Source: UBA668 sp040081465 (GTDB taxonomy: Bacteria > Actinomycetota > Acidimicrobiia > Acidimicrobiales > Ilumatobacteraceae). Taken from it: a stretch of DNA of 64,000 nucleotides. Below are positions 50,441 to 59,800 of the stretch, in pieces. Each line of letters starts with the position of its first letter. The first letter of the stretch is position 1. The stretch spans positions 62,001 to 126,000 of the forward strand of contig JBEBGL010000004.1 in assembly GCA_040081465.1 (NCBI GenBank), in the 5' to 3' direction. The position numbers and the translations under genes are program-made. The notes beneath the pieces were generated by a model. It did not search any database. It was not told the origin of the DNA and saw only the letters and a program-made list of their open reading frames with translations.

Positions 50441-53400
50441 TGTTCCGACTGCTCAATCGCGGTGCGAATTGCTTCGGCGAGTACACGCACATGCGGTTCG
50501 AGCACCATCGAGTCGTGATCGCCCGGCACGTTTACGATTTCAACCTTGGCGCAATGGCGCCGCCACCCGTTGTCTTCCTGCACGAAGTCGCGTCGGTCGT
50601 CGATGCCGCGGCCGCCCAGTAGCCGATATCGCACCTGGTGGGGCGGGCGGTAGAGCGTGATCTCGCCGTCGTACTGCCCGACGTCGTAGCGGTCGAGCGC
50701 GCGCATGAAAGCACTCTCGATGTCCGCGCTGTGTTGCATCCCAGCTTCCGGTGCGCCCATCTGCGCGCGAGCCGCCAGCTCACGCTTCCAGTCCTGCCGA
50801 CCGCGCCACCAACGCCCGATGTAGCCCAACTTGTACCGGCCAAAGTTCTGCAACTGAATCGCGACCTTGTCGGCGGAGGTGAGGGGTTGTCGCATCGAAG
50901 GCGCTGGAGTGTCGAGCATCGCCAGCAGCGCGACCTGTTCACCCGCTGCGCGCAGTTGGCGCGCCATCTCGAGCGCAGTGATCCCGCCGCCGGAGAATCC
51001 GCCCAACAGGTACGGGCCGTGTGGTTGCACCTCGCGAACCTCTTGTAGGTACGCGGTCGCCATTTCCTCGAACGTCTCGTGCGGTTTGTCGCCACCGAAC
51101 AATCCGCGTGCCTGCAATCCGTAGAACGGGCGGCCTGCTCCGATCTGGTTGCTGAGGTGACGCAGGTTCAGCACGTTGCCGAACATTCCCGCGACAAGAA
51201 AGAACGGTGTGGTGCGTCCATCGTCGCGACGGTGCATCGGTACGAGGTAGGTGTACACACTCGGCGGCGCGGTGGACTTGGCGTCACCCGAGTCTGACGA
51301 CCGCAGCATCGATCGAATCAGTGCGGCACCGGCTTCCACGGTGTCAGCGGTGAAGAGCGCCGAGATCGGAAGATCGACGGAGAACAGTTTTCGAATGCGA
51401 GCGAACAGCCGCACCGCGATCAGGCTGTGCCCTCCGAGGTCGAAGAAGCTGTCGTGCACACCCACTTCTGTGATGCCCAGCAGTTCCTGCCACAACTCAG
51501 TCAGCGTTCGCTCAATCGGATCGCGCGGCGCAACGAATTCGCTGTTCAGCCGCGGTCGGTCAAACGTCGGCGCGGAGTCACCGACATTACGCAACGCGGC
51601 ATCGCTAATCGAGTCCGCTTGGGTTTGCAGGGCGATCGGATTGATAGCGGTGATCATCAAAGTTCCGCCGTTGTAGCTGGTCAAGGCGGCTTCAAACGCT
51701 GCAGCTCCTTCGGCGGCGCGAATACCTTGCGAGACGTTGTGACGCAGAGCTTCTTCGGCGAAGGTGACGGGCCTTTCATGCGCTGCGCTCGACTCAGTGA
51801 CCGCTTCGTTGGGCAGCTGGTCGAGTTTGAGGCGGCCTGCCAGTCGCTTCATCGTGAAGCCGGTAACCGTGATTGCGACCTGTCCGTTGGAGCCGACGAA
51901 CAGAACGTCGAAAGTTGCGAAGCCTGCGCTCTCGGTGCTTCCTGGGCGGATTGTCGAGACCACAGTTGCAGTGCGCAATTGATCGTGTGGTCCGTTGGGG
52001 TCATGAATGACTATTGATTGAAGGCTGACCGGCACCCACAACGCGTCGCCTGTGTAACCGGGTACCTGCTCAAGTGCGAAGCACAACCCGATGTCCAGAA
52101 GCGCCGGATGCAGAACAAAGTCGTCGAGGTCGGCGTCGTGCGCGCCGGGAATCTCGAGTGTCGCAACCGATCGTTCCGACCCAGTGTGAACGCGCTGCGC
52201 GACTGTCCACCGTGGTCCGAGACGTAGGTGGTCCTGCTGTCTTGTACGCACCGGCCCGCGATTCGGGCTCGCCGCCACCACGGCGGCAACGTCGATGGCG
52301 GTCGCATGCGCGGGTGCGCGCAACACGATCTGCGCTTGGGCTGTTGTCGTCCAAGCGGGCTCATCGCGCTCGTCGTCGCTGACTGCGCGACGCACCTCGA
52401 GCGCGTAGCCGTAGTCGGTGGGATCGAGCACAGCCTGCACTCGTGTCGGGCCCGTGATCGATGCCGCGAGCGGAGCAACCATGACGAGTTCGCGAATCTC
52501 GAACGGCCGGCGCACACCGGCTTCCCGTAACGCCTGACGCACTAACTCGACGTAGCCAGCGCCTGGGAACATTGCAGCACCGGCAGCGGTGCGATGCTCG
52601 TCGAGGAACCACGCGTTGGATGGCCACGAAGCGTTGAGGGTGACGACTCCCGACGGATCGCTCACCCGTGTTGAGAAAAGCGGACCAGCGCATGGCTGCG
52701 GACGCTCGCGACCGTCGTCGAGCAGTCGGTGGACAGACTCGACTGCCATACCCACGTCGGACCACGCACCCCACGCGATCGCGGTGACTCGATCGGTTTG
52801 CGACTGTGCGAACGCTTCGAGAAACGCGTTGGCCGCGACGTAGTCGATTTGGCCAGGGGGACCGGTGAGAACGCTGGTGGAGGAGAACACGACGAACATG
52901 TCGAGCGCGTGCTCGCGGGTCAATTCGTCGAGCACCAACGTGCCGTAGACCTTGGCGGCCAACACACGCTCTATGTCTGCCTGCTCCTTGTCGAGCAGTG
53001 GCCGATCGTCGACCACGCCAGCCGCGTGCACCACGCCATGCAATCCGCCGTGCGTCGCTCGGAGTTCGGTTATGACCTCACGCATGCGAGCAATGTTGGT
53101 GACGTCGGCGTGAATGACCGTGACTTCGGCACCGGCCGCGCGGAGCGCAGCCAGACCTTGAATGCGCGCCAGCAGGGGGTGATCGGCATCGAGAGTGCGC
53201 TTGAGTTCTGGCCATTGATCTTCGGGCGGCAGCGCCGTGCGTGTCACGAGCACCAGTCGCGCTGCCACCGATTCGTACAGCTGTCGAGCGACGGTCAAAC
53301 CAATGCCGCCGAGTCCGCCTGTCACAAGCACAACGCCGCCACGTCGCAGGGGGAAGCCCTTTGGGAGATCGGCGCGAGATGCGCGTTGGTAGGTGCGGAC

Positions 53401-56400
53401 CAGACGCGCGCCGTCGCGCCACGCAGCGACGACACCACCGTTGACGTCGGCGATGGTGGCCAGTGCTTCACCAAGAATCGCATCGACAACATGTGAATAG
53501 TCGGTGGTCGCGCGGCGCTTGGTGGGCGGCATCTGCAGATCGACCGCAACGCAAGTGACATCGGGAAGCTCGTGGGGCAATACCAACAGGGGCCCAAGCA
53601 CCGTCGCTTGCTCTGGCCACGAAACGTCGTCGCTCGCCAACGCTCGTTGTGCATGAGTTGTCGCGACCACGACATGAAGCGGCCGACGCAATCCCTCGGC
53701 GACCCATGCCTGCATGAAGAACACGAGGTTGTAGAAACCAAGCTCTTGGTTCCGATGAAAGAAACTGTGCCCGGCCCGGAACTCTTGGCGCTCGGCCAAC
53801 AGCGCCAGATTCAGCACTCGATCAGGGACATGGCCGTTGCGTACGAGATCCGCGAGGAGTTGCTCGTAGCCACCGAGCCCGTGCTCCGCGGCGAGGAGGT
53901 ATTCGTCGGGACGAACCACTCGATATGAATCGCCCGATCGCACGACTGCCACTCGATGACCGGATGCGCGCAACTTCGCGATGACGCGATCGGCGATGCC
54001 AACGCCGTCGGCGAACACCAGATATGTGGTGGAGTTCGAGATCGCGCCGCCGCTCGGCTGGGGCAGCCAAGTTGGCTCCCAGAACCACTGGTCGGCGGGC
54101 GACCGCTCGAGCATTGTTGAGTTCGTTGCAGCCGAGTCGGTATCGGCGCGCGCCTCGATGAAGTACCGCTGCTCCTGGAACGCGTACGTCGGCAAACTCA
54201 GGCGTTGTCGTGTACTACCCGGCGCACTACCTGGCGTGCCGTCCGTATAGGCATGAGCCACCGGATATTCGCCACCAAGTGCCCACAGTCGTCCGAGCGC
54301 GGTCAGCAAAGTTGTCGCGTCGTCGACAGTGTCGTCGGCCGGACGCATCGTGGGCACCGTGCCATGACGGGCGCCCACCGCGGGACTTAGGCGCGCCAAC
54401 GAGCACAGCGTGCCACCAGGGCCGACCTCGATGAACGATGCGTCGTTGTATTCGTTCGCGAGCGTCGCGACATCGGCGGCAAAGTCGACTGTGCCGCGAA
54501 GTTGCCGAACCCAATACTCGGCGTCGGTTGCTTCGGCATCGGTGATCCATGTGCCGGTCTGATTCGACACCCATGGCGTGCTGGGTGCTGCGAGCGCGAG
54601 CGATTGCAGGTACGCGCGGAACTCGTCCAGTACGGGGTCGAGTAGTCGACTGTGCGCCGCGATGTTGATGCGCACGCGGCTCGACTCGACACCGATCCCG
54701 TTGAGGTGATGCTCGAGCGACGTCAGACCATCCTCGGTTCCCGATGCGACGCACAGATCGGGTGCGTTGATCACTCCAAGATCGAGACCGTACTGATCGA
54801 GGATCGGACGCAACTCTGCTGCCTGCATCCGCACCGACAACATGCCGCCGCGAGTGCGGTCCATCAGTCGGCCGCGTAGAACTACAAGCCCAAGGCAATC
54901 GGCGAAACTCATCGTGCCTGCGACGCACGCAGCGACGACTTCGCCGACACTGTGCCCCGCGAGCGCGGTCGGTATGACGCCCCAGCCGATCAACAGTTGC
55001 GCCATCGCGTGCTCGATGATCAAAAGGGCTGGAAGCTGCAATGACGCGTCCTGCAACGCGATGGCCGTGTCTCCGCTACCCGACCCACCCAACAGCAGCG
55101 GAGCGAGGTCGAGACCATGCGACTCTTTGGCGAGGCGCAAGCCCTCGTCGACGTGTTGGCGGAATGCTGGCTCTGCGGCGTAGAGATTTGAAGCCATTTG
55201 CGGATACTGCGTGCCTCCGCCTGGAAAGAGGAAGACGATTGGTGGCTGCCGAGACCCAGCGCTATGCGTGAAGACCCTGCGCGCGTCGCCGGTTCGAAGC
55301 AATTGAGCTGCTTCAGCGACTGATGTGGCCGCCACTACGCGACGCTCGCTGAACTCATGGCGGCCCGCGTGCAGCGTGAAGGCGACGTCGGCGAGGTTGA
55401 GATCCGGATGTTCTTCGAGGTGCCGAGCCAACCTTTCACTCGCGCCGTCAAGCGCCGCCCTATTGCGCGCAGACAGCACCAGCAACTGCGCGCCGATGGC
55501 TGGTGCACTAGGCGTCGGCGCCGGCGCTTCTTCCAGCACGGCGAATGCATTCGTTCCTCCGACGCCAAGCGAGTTGACGCCCGCTCTGCGCGGGGCGTCG
55601 GTCGCCTGAGTCCACTCGGTGAGCTCGCTTGCAACAACGAACGCGCTGCCTTCCAAAACACTGTTCGGATTGGGACGCTTGTAGTGAAGGCTCGGCGGAA
55701 TTGCATGGTGCTGAAGCGCCAGAGTTGCTTTGATCAGACTCGCAACACCAGCCGCGGTGTCGAGGTGACCGATGTTCGATTTCACGCTGCCGATGTGGCA
55801 ATACGGCTGACCATCCGCCGGGCGACCGAACGCCTGATCAAGTGCTGCGATCTCGATCGGGTCGCCCATCGGGGTTCCGGTTCCATGGCACTCCACAAAC
55901 CCGACGGTCGGAGGCGCAACCTCGGCAACAGCGAGCGCTTCGGTGATACAGGCTGCTTGGCCATCGACAGATGGAGCGAGGTAACCGACTTTGCGCGCGC
56001 CGTCGTTGTTGATTGCGGTACCGCGTACAACTGAGTAGATGTGATCACCGTCCGCAATAGCGTCGGCCAACCGACGTAGCACTACAACGCCGACGCCACT
56101 GCCAAAGACTGTTCCTGCCGCGTCGGCATCGAACGCGCGGCAATGCCCGTCGGGGGACAGGATCTCGCCCGGCTGATACTGATAGCCGCGTCCGTGTGGA
56201 ATCTCGATGGTGACGCCGCCCGCCAGCGCGAGATCACACTCGCCGCTCAGCAAGTTCTGTACCGCAAGATGCGTGGCGACAAGCGATGTCGAGCACGCTG
56301 TCTGCACGTTGACGGCCGGTCCTTGAAGGTCGAGCAAGTAGCTGGCGCGGGTGACTAGGAAGTCTTTGTCGTTTCCGGTGTGACGCAGCAGGAACATGCC

Positions 56401-56820
56401 GACGTCGTCGACGAGTTGCCGGTTGCTCAGCAGGTTGAACGCAAGGTACGACCCCATGCCGCAACCACCGAATACTCCGATGGAACCGTCGAAGGTTGAT
56501 GCCGGATGGGCGGCGTCCTCCAGCGCCTCCCAGCACGCGGCCAGGAACTGGCGGTGCTGCGGATCCATGATGGCAGCGTCCTTCGGTGAGAACCCGAAGA
56601 ACTCGGCGTCGAACCACTCCATGCGATCCAACGTCGCCGCTCTGCGCACGTAGCCGCGGCGCTGCATCGCGTCGCGACTAACGCCAGCGACCGCGAGTTG
56701 TTCGTCGGTAAGCGACGCGATGCTCTCGACGCCGCCGGCCAGGTTGTTCCAGAACTCGCTCGGAGTCGCCGCGCCGGGAACACGCAGTGACATGCCAACG
56801 ATGGCTATCGCGTCGCTCAT
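50437..56820 (-). CDS. Type I polyketide synthase KS-AT-KR-DH-PCP-TE
   Basis: A 2127-residue single-module PKS. KS (1-435): TACSTSL with Cys 176, CHGTGT with His 312 and NIGHLDT with His 352. AT (~515-830): AGHSVGE with Ser 624; its specificity position reads AAHS rather than HAFH or YASH, so malonyl is likely but not certain. KR (~905-1360): TGGLGGIG (1167-1174), VDD near 1270, Tyr 1327 in DYVAAN. DH (~1385-1670): His 1409 in DEHRTAAGAAMFPG and HPALLD with Asp 1576. Carrier (~1765-1840): LGGHSL with Ser 1799, of PCP type. TE (~1870-2127): GGFSGGG with Ser 1943 and a C-terminal GDHDS His. All catalytic residues seem present. Starts at ATG 56820, overlapping the NRPS stop (ATGA). The DH lies after the KR, an inverted order. 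Confidence 0.9.
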   Translation of the reverse strand: MSDAIAIVGMSLRVPGAATPSEFWNNLAGGVESIASLTDEQLAVAGVSRDAMQRRGYVRRAATLDRMEWFDAEFFGFSPKDAAIMDPQHRQFLAACWEALEDAAHPASTFDGSIGVFGGCGMGSYLAFNLLSNRQLVDDVGMFLLRHTGNDKDFLVTRASYLLDLQGPAVNVQTACSTSLVATHLAVQNLLSGECDLALAGGVTIEIPHGRGYQYQPGEILSPDGHCRAFDADAAGTVFGSGVGVVVLRRLADAIADGDHIYSVVRGTAINNDGARKVGYLAPSVDGQAACITEALAVAEVAPPTVGFVECHGTGTPMGDPIEIAALDQAFGRPADGQPYCHIGSVKSNIGHLDTAAGVASLIKATLALQHHAIPPSLHYKRPNPNSVLEGSAFVVASELTEWTQATDAPRRAGVNSLGVGGTNAFAVLEEAPAPTPSAPAIGAQLLVLSARNRAALDGASERLARHLEEHPDLNLADVAFTLHAGRHEFSERRVVAATSVAEAAQLLRTGDARRVFTHSAGSRQPPIVFLFPGGGTQYPQMASNLYAAEPAFRQHVDEGLRLAKESHGLDLAPLLLGGSGSGDTAIALQDASLQLPALLIIEHAMAQLLIGWGVIPTALAGHSVGEVVAACVAGTMSFADCLGLVVLRGRLMDRTRGGMLSVRMQAAELRPILDQYGLDLGVINAPDLCVASGTEDGLTSLEHHLNGIGVESSRVRINIAAHSRLLDPVLDEFRAYLQSLALAAPSTPWVSNQTGTWITDAEATDAEYWVRQLRGTVDFAADVATLANEYNDASFIEVGPGGTLCSLARLSPAVGARHGTVPTMRPADDTVDDATTLLTALGRLWALGGEYPVAHAYTDGTPGSAPGSTRQRLSLPTYAFQEQRYFIEARADTDSAATNSTMLERSPADQWFWEPTWLPQPSGGAISNSTTYLVFADGVGIADRVIAKLRASGHRVAVVRSGDSYRVVRPDEYLLAAEHGLGGYEQLLADLVRNGHVPDRVLNLALLAERQEFRAGHSFFHRNQELGFYNLVFFMQAWVAEGLRRPLHVVVATTHAQRALASDDVSWPEQATVLGPLLVLPHELPDVTCVAVDLQMPPTKRRATTDYSHVVDAILGEALATIADVNGGVVAAWRDGARLVRTYQRASRADLPKGFPLRRGGVVLVTGGLGGIGLTVARQLYESVAARLVLVTRTALPPEDQWPELKRTLDADHPLLARIQGLAALRAAGAEVTVIHADVTNIARMREVITELRATHGGLHGVVHAAGVVDDRPLLDKEQADIERVLAAKVYGTLVLDELTREHALDMFVVFSSTSVLTGPPGQIDYVAANAFLEAFAQSQTDRVTAIAWGAWSDVGMAVESVHRLLDDGRERPQPCAGPLFSTRVSDPSGVVTLNASWPSNAWFLDEHRTAAGAAMFPGAGYVELVRQALREAGVRRPFEIRELVMVAPLAASITGPTRVQAVLDPTDYGYALEVRRAVSDDERDEPAWTTTAQAQIVLRAPAHATAIDVAAVVAASPNRGPVRTRQQDHLRLGPRWTVAQRVHTGSERSVATLEIPGAHDADLDDFVLHPALLDIGLCFALEQVPGYTGDALWVPVSLQSIVIHDPNGPHDQLRTATVVSTIRPGSTESAGFATFDVLFVGSNGQVAITVTGFTMKRLAGRLKLDQLPNEAVTESSAAHERPVTFAEEALRHNVSQGIRAAEGAAAFEAALTSYNGGTLMITAINPIALQTQADSISDAALRNVGDSAPTFDRPRLNSEFVAPRDPIERTLTELWQELLGITEVGVHDSFFDLGGHSLIAVRLFARIRKLFSVDLPISALFTADTVEAGAALIRSMLRSSDSGDAKSTAPPSVYTYLVPMHRRDDGRTTPFFLVAGMFGNVLNLRHLSNQIGAGRPFYGLQARGLFGGDKPHETFEEMATAYLQEVREVQPHGPYLLGGFSGGGITALEMARQLRAAGEQVALLAMLDTPAPSMRQPLTSADKVAIQLQNFGRYKLGYIGRWWRGRQDWKRELAARAQMGAPEAGMQHSADIESAFMRALDRYDVGQYDGEITLYRPPHQVRYRLLGGRGIDDRRDFVQEDNGWRRHCAKVEIVNVPGDHDSMVLEPHVRVLAEAIRTAIEQSEQ

Positions 56821-59800
56821 GACCGGCTCCGTGCGCTTGCGCGACGCCGCGCCGCGCGGTCAAGAGCCGACTCGATCGAATCCGACTTCTTGCCACCCGC
56901 CGCAAGTGATGCGGTGAACGTGCGCACGGTAGGGAAGCGGTACAAGTCGGTCATGGCGATGACTCGGCCCAATGTCTCTTGCAAACGGCGGTGCAGTCGA
57001 ACGACGAGCAGCGAGTGGCCACCGACGTCGAAGAAGTTGTCGTCGATACCGATGGAGAGATTCCCGAGGACGTTCTGCCAATCGCTGAGAATCTGATGCT
57101 CGATGGCGCTGGTCGCTGGCACAATCTCGACGCGGGGTGCAACGGCTTGCGTAGGTAGCGCCCTTCGGTCAAGTTTGCCGTTTGGGGTGCGCGGCAACGT
57201 GGGCAGCACGACGATCTGGCCGGGCACCATCACTTCCGGTAGCCGCTGGCGAAGCATGTCGCGGGCAGCTTGCGAATTGAATGAGGCGCTGCGCGTAGCA
57301 ACGTACGCGACGAGGTGTTCGTCGTCGCGCACGATGGCGGCACAGTCGTCGACGTCGGCGAGCCGACGCAGCTCGGCTTCGATCTCGCCGAGCTCGACGC
57401 GATGGCCGCGAAGCTTGACTTGCTGATCGGCGCGTCCCAGGAACTGCAGCACTGCGCTGCCGTCAGGCTGCGCGTGCCACCGAGCAAGGTCGCCTGTGGA
57501 ATACATACGACCGTCAGCGCGGAACGGATCTGGCGCGAAGCGCTCGGCCGTCAACTCGGGTCGTTGGTGGTAGCCACGAGCAACGCCGGCTCCACCGATC
57601 CACAGTTGACCGGCGACCCCCGGAGGCGTTGGTTGCCCAACGTTGTCCAGCACGTAGAGCTGAGTATTCGCGAGCGGCGTACCAATTGGTGTCCAGCCGA
57701 AGTTCGCTTGAACTTGCCACGAACTCGACCACACCGTCGTTTCGGTCGGGCCATACATGTTCACGACAGTGCCACCGACCAACGACTGCAACTCATGCGC
57801 AAGATCCGATGGCAATTCTTCGCCACCAACAAGTAGCTGTCGAACCGAACCCAACGCCGTGCGCATCGCCGGATCGTGTGTGAACACTCTCGCCATGGAC
57901 GGCGTGCACTGGATGTGAGTTGTATTGGATGATGCGACGAGCTCGGCGATAGATGTCTCTTCCGTGGCCGCTTCGTCAGCGAGCAGCTCGCGAACGCGCG
58001 TGAGATGGGGAAGGTTGGCGAGCACGTCGTCGGTCGCGACGCCAAAGTCGACTAGGCACGCGATCTCATCGACACCGATCTCGTGTAGTCGCCCGACGAG
58101 GGGAACGAGCTGTTCTGGTGTCCCGAACAATCCGCTGGTCTCGTAGTAGCGGTCGGCAGCAAAGTCGAGCACCGCATCGAGATCGTCGCCCGTCAGCCCC
58201 GCTATGTCTGCATCGGCAAGGTCGTCGGGATTGCCCACGGGAGAGCCGTCTGGTCGTCGGAACGTCGGAAACGACCACGCGTGTTCGCGCAGCAGCTCGA
58301 ACGAGGTACTCAGGTACTTGCGGAGGGGCTCTCGCACCTTGGAACGAACGACGGTTTCGACGTCACCAACGAAGGTGTGCATCATGAGCGTCACCACGCC
58401 GGTCGCCGGGTCGTGGCCTGCAGCCGCACGTGCAGCGCGGTATACCGCGATCTTCGCTGTCAGCTGATCGATTGATTGGCCGACGAGATGAGTCAGCAGG
58501 TTGGTGCCGGCGCTGCCCGCCGCGGCGAAGCTCTCTGGGTTGCCAGCGGTGGTGATCCACATCGGTAGCTCAGCCTGCACTGGCCTTGGCAGTGTTGCGA
58601 CACTGACGGGTGCGCCGTTGGGGCCATCGAAGTGCAGCGACTCGCCGCGCCACAACCGCCGAACCTGTTCGATGCCTTCGTACATCGCCGCCTTCGCTCG
58701 TGCGTAGTTCTGTGGCCGCAGTACGAAGTCGTTCGGTTGCCATCCGCTGGCGAACGAGACGCCTGCGCGCCCGTTGGAGAGATTGTCGACCATGCTCCAC
58801 GCCTCAGCGATCTCGACTGGGTGGTGCAGTGGTAATACGACCGATCCGGCGCGGATGCTGATGCGCTTCGTGACCGATGAGATCGCGGCCGCGGTGATTG
58901 CTGGGTTTGGATACAGACCGCCGAACGCGTGGAAGTGACGCTCGGGTGTCCACACGGCGCAGAAGTCGTTGGTGTCTGCGAAGCGAGCGCCTTCTAGAAG
59001 TAGCCGATACTTTTCGCCGTCGTTTGCGCTGCCGGCGTCCGTTTCGTCGGCCGAGAAGTAGAACAACGAGAAGTCCATCGGCTTGCGTCGCGCGTGCTGA
59101 TGCTGACCGTCTGGCGCATACAACGCAACGCGAATTCCGCGGGCAAGCGTGTACAGCAGTTCGACGACCGAAATGTCGAACGACAAGCTGGTGACTGCAC
59201 ACCACGTGTCGTCTTCCCCGTGCGACACGATGTTGTCCATCGCCGTGAACAGGTTGGCAACATTGCGATGCTCGACCATTACCGCCTTCGGCACTCCGGC
59301 GCTGCCCGACGTGTAAATGCAGTACGCCAGATTGTGCGGCTGGACGTCGGTCGCCTGCATCGCGATGACGGGCACCTGTGAGTCAACGCCAACGACGGCG
59401 CGCTCGACACCGTCTTCGGGAAGGGGCAATCGCGCGCGGTGGGACTCATTGCAGACGATCACCCTCGTCCCGCTGTCGGCGATCATGTGTCGAAGGCGAT
59501 CGGCTGGATATGCAGGATCAAGAGGAACGTATGCGCCGCCCGCTTGCAGAACTGCGAGAACAGCCACGATCAGATCAACACCGCGATCGACATGTACGCC
59601 GACGAGCGAGTCGGGTACGACGCCGGTTTGTTGGAGATGAGCAGCTAGACGCTCGGATCGCGCGGTGAGCTGCTGATACGTCAGCTTGTCATCGCCGCAG
59701 ATGACTGCTTGCCGGCCTGGCGTCTCCGCGGCCTGGCGCGCGATCAGTTCGTGAGTGCATGCTGACTCGTACGAGACATCGGTGGCGTTCCATTCGTCGA

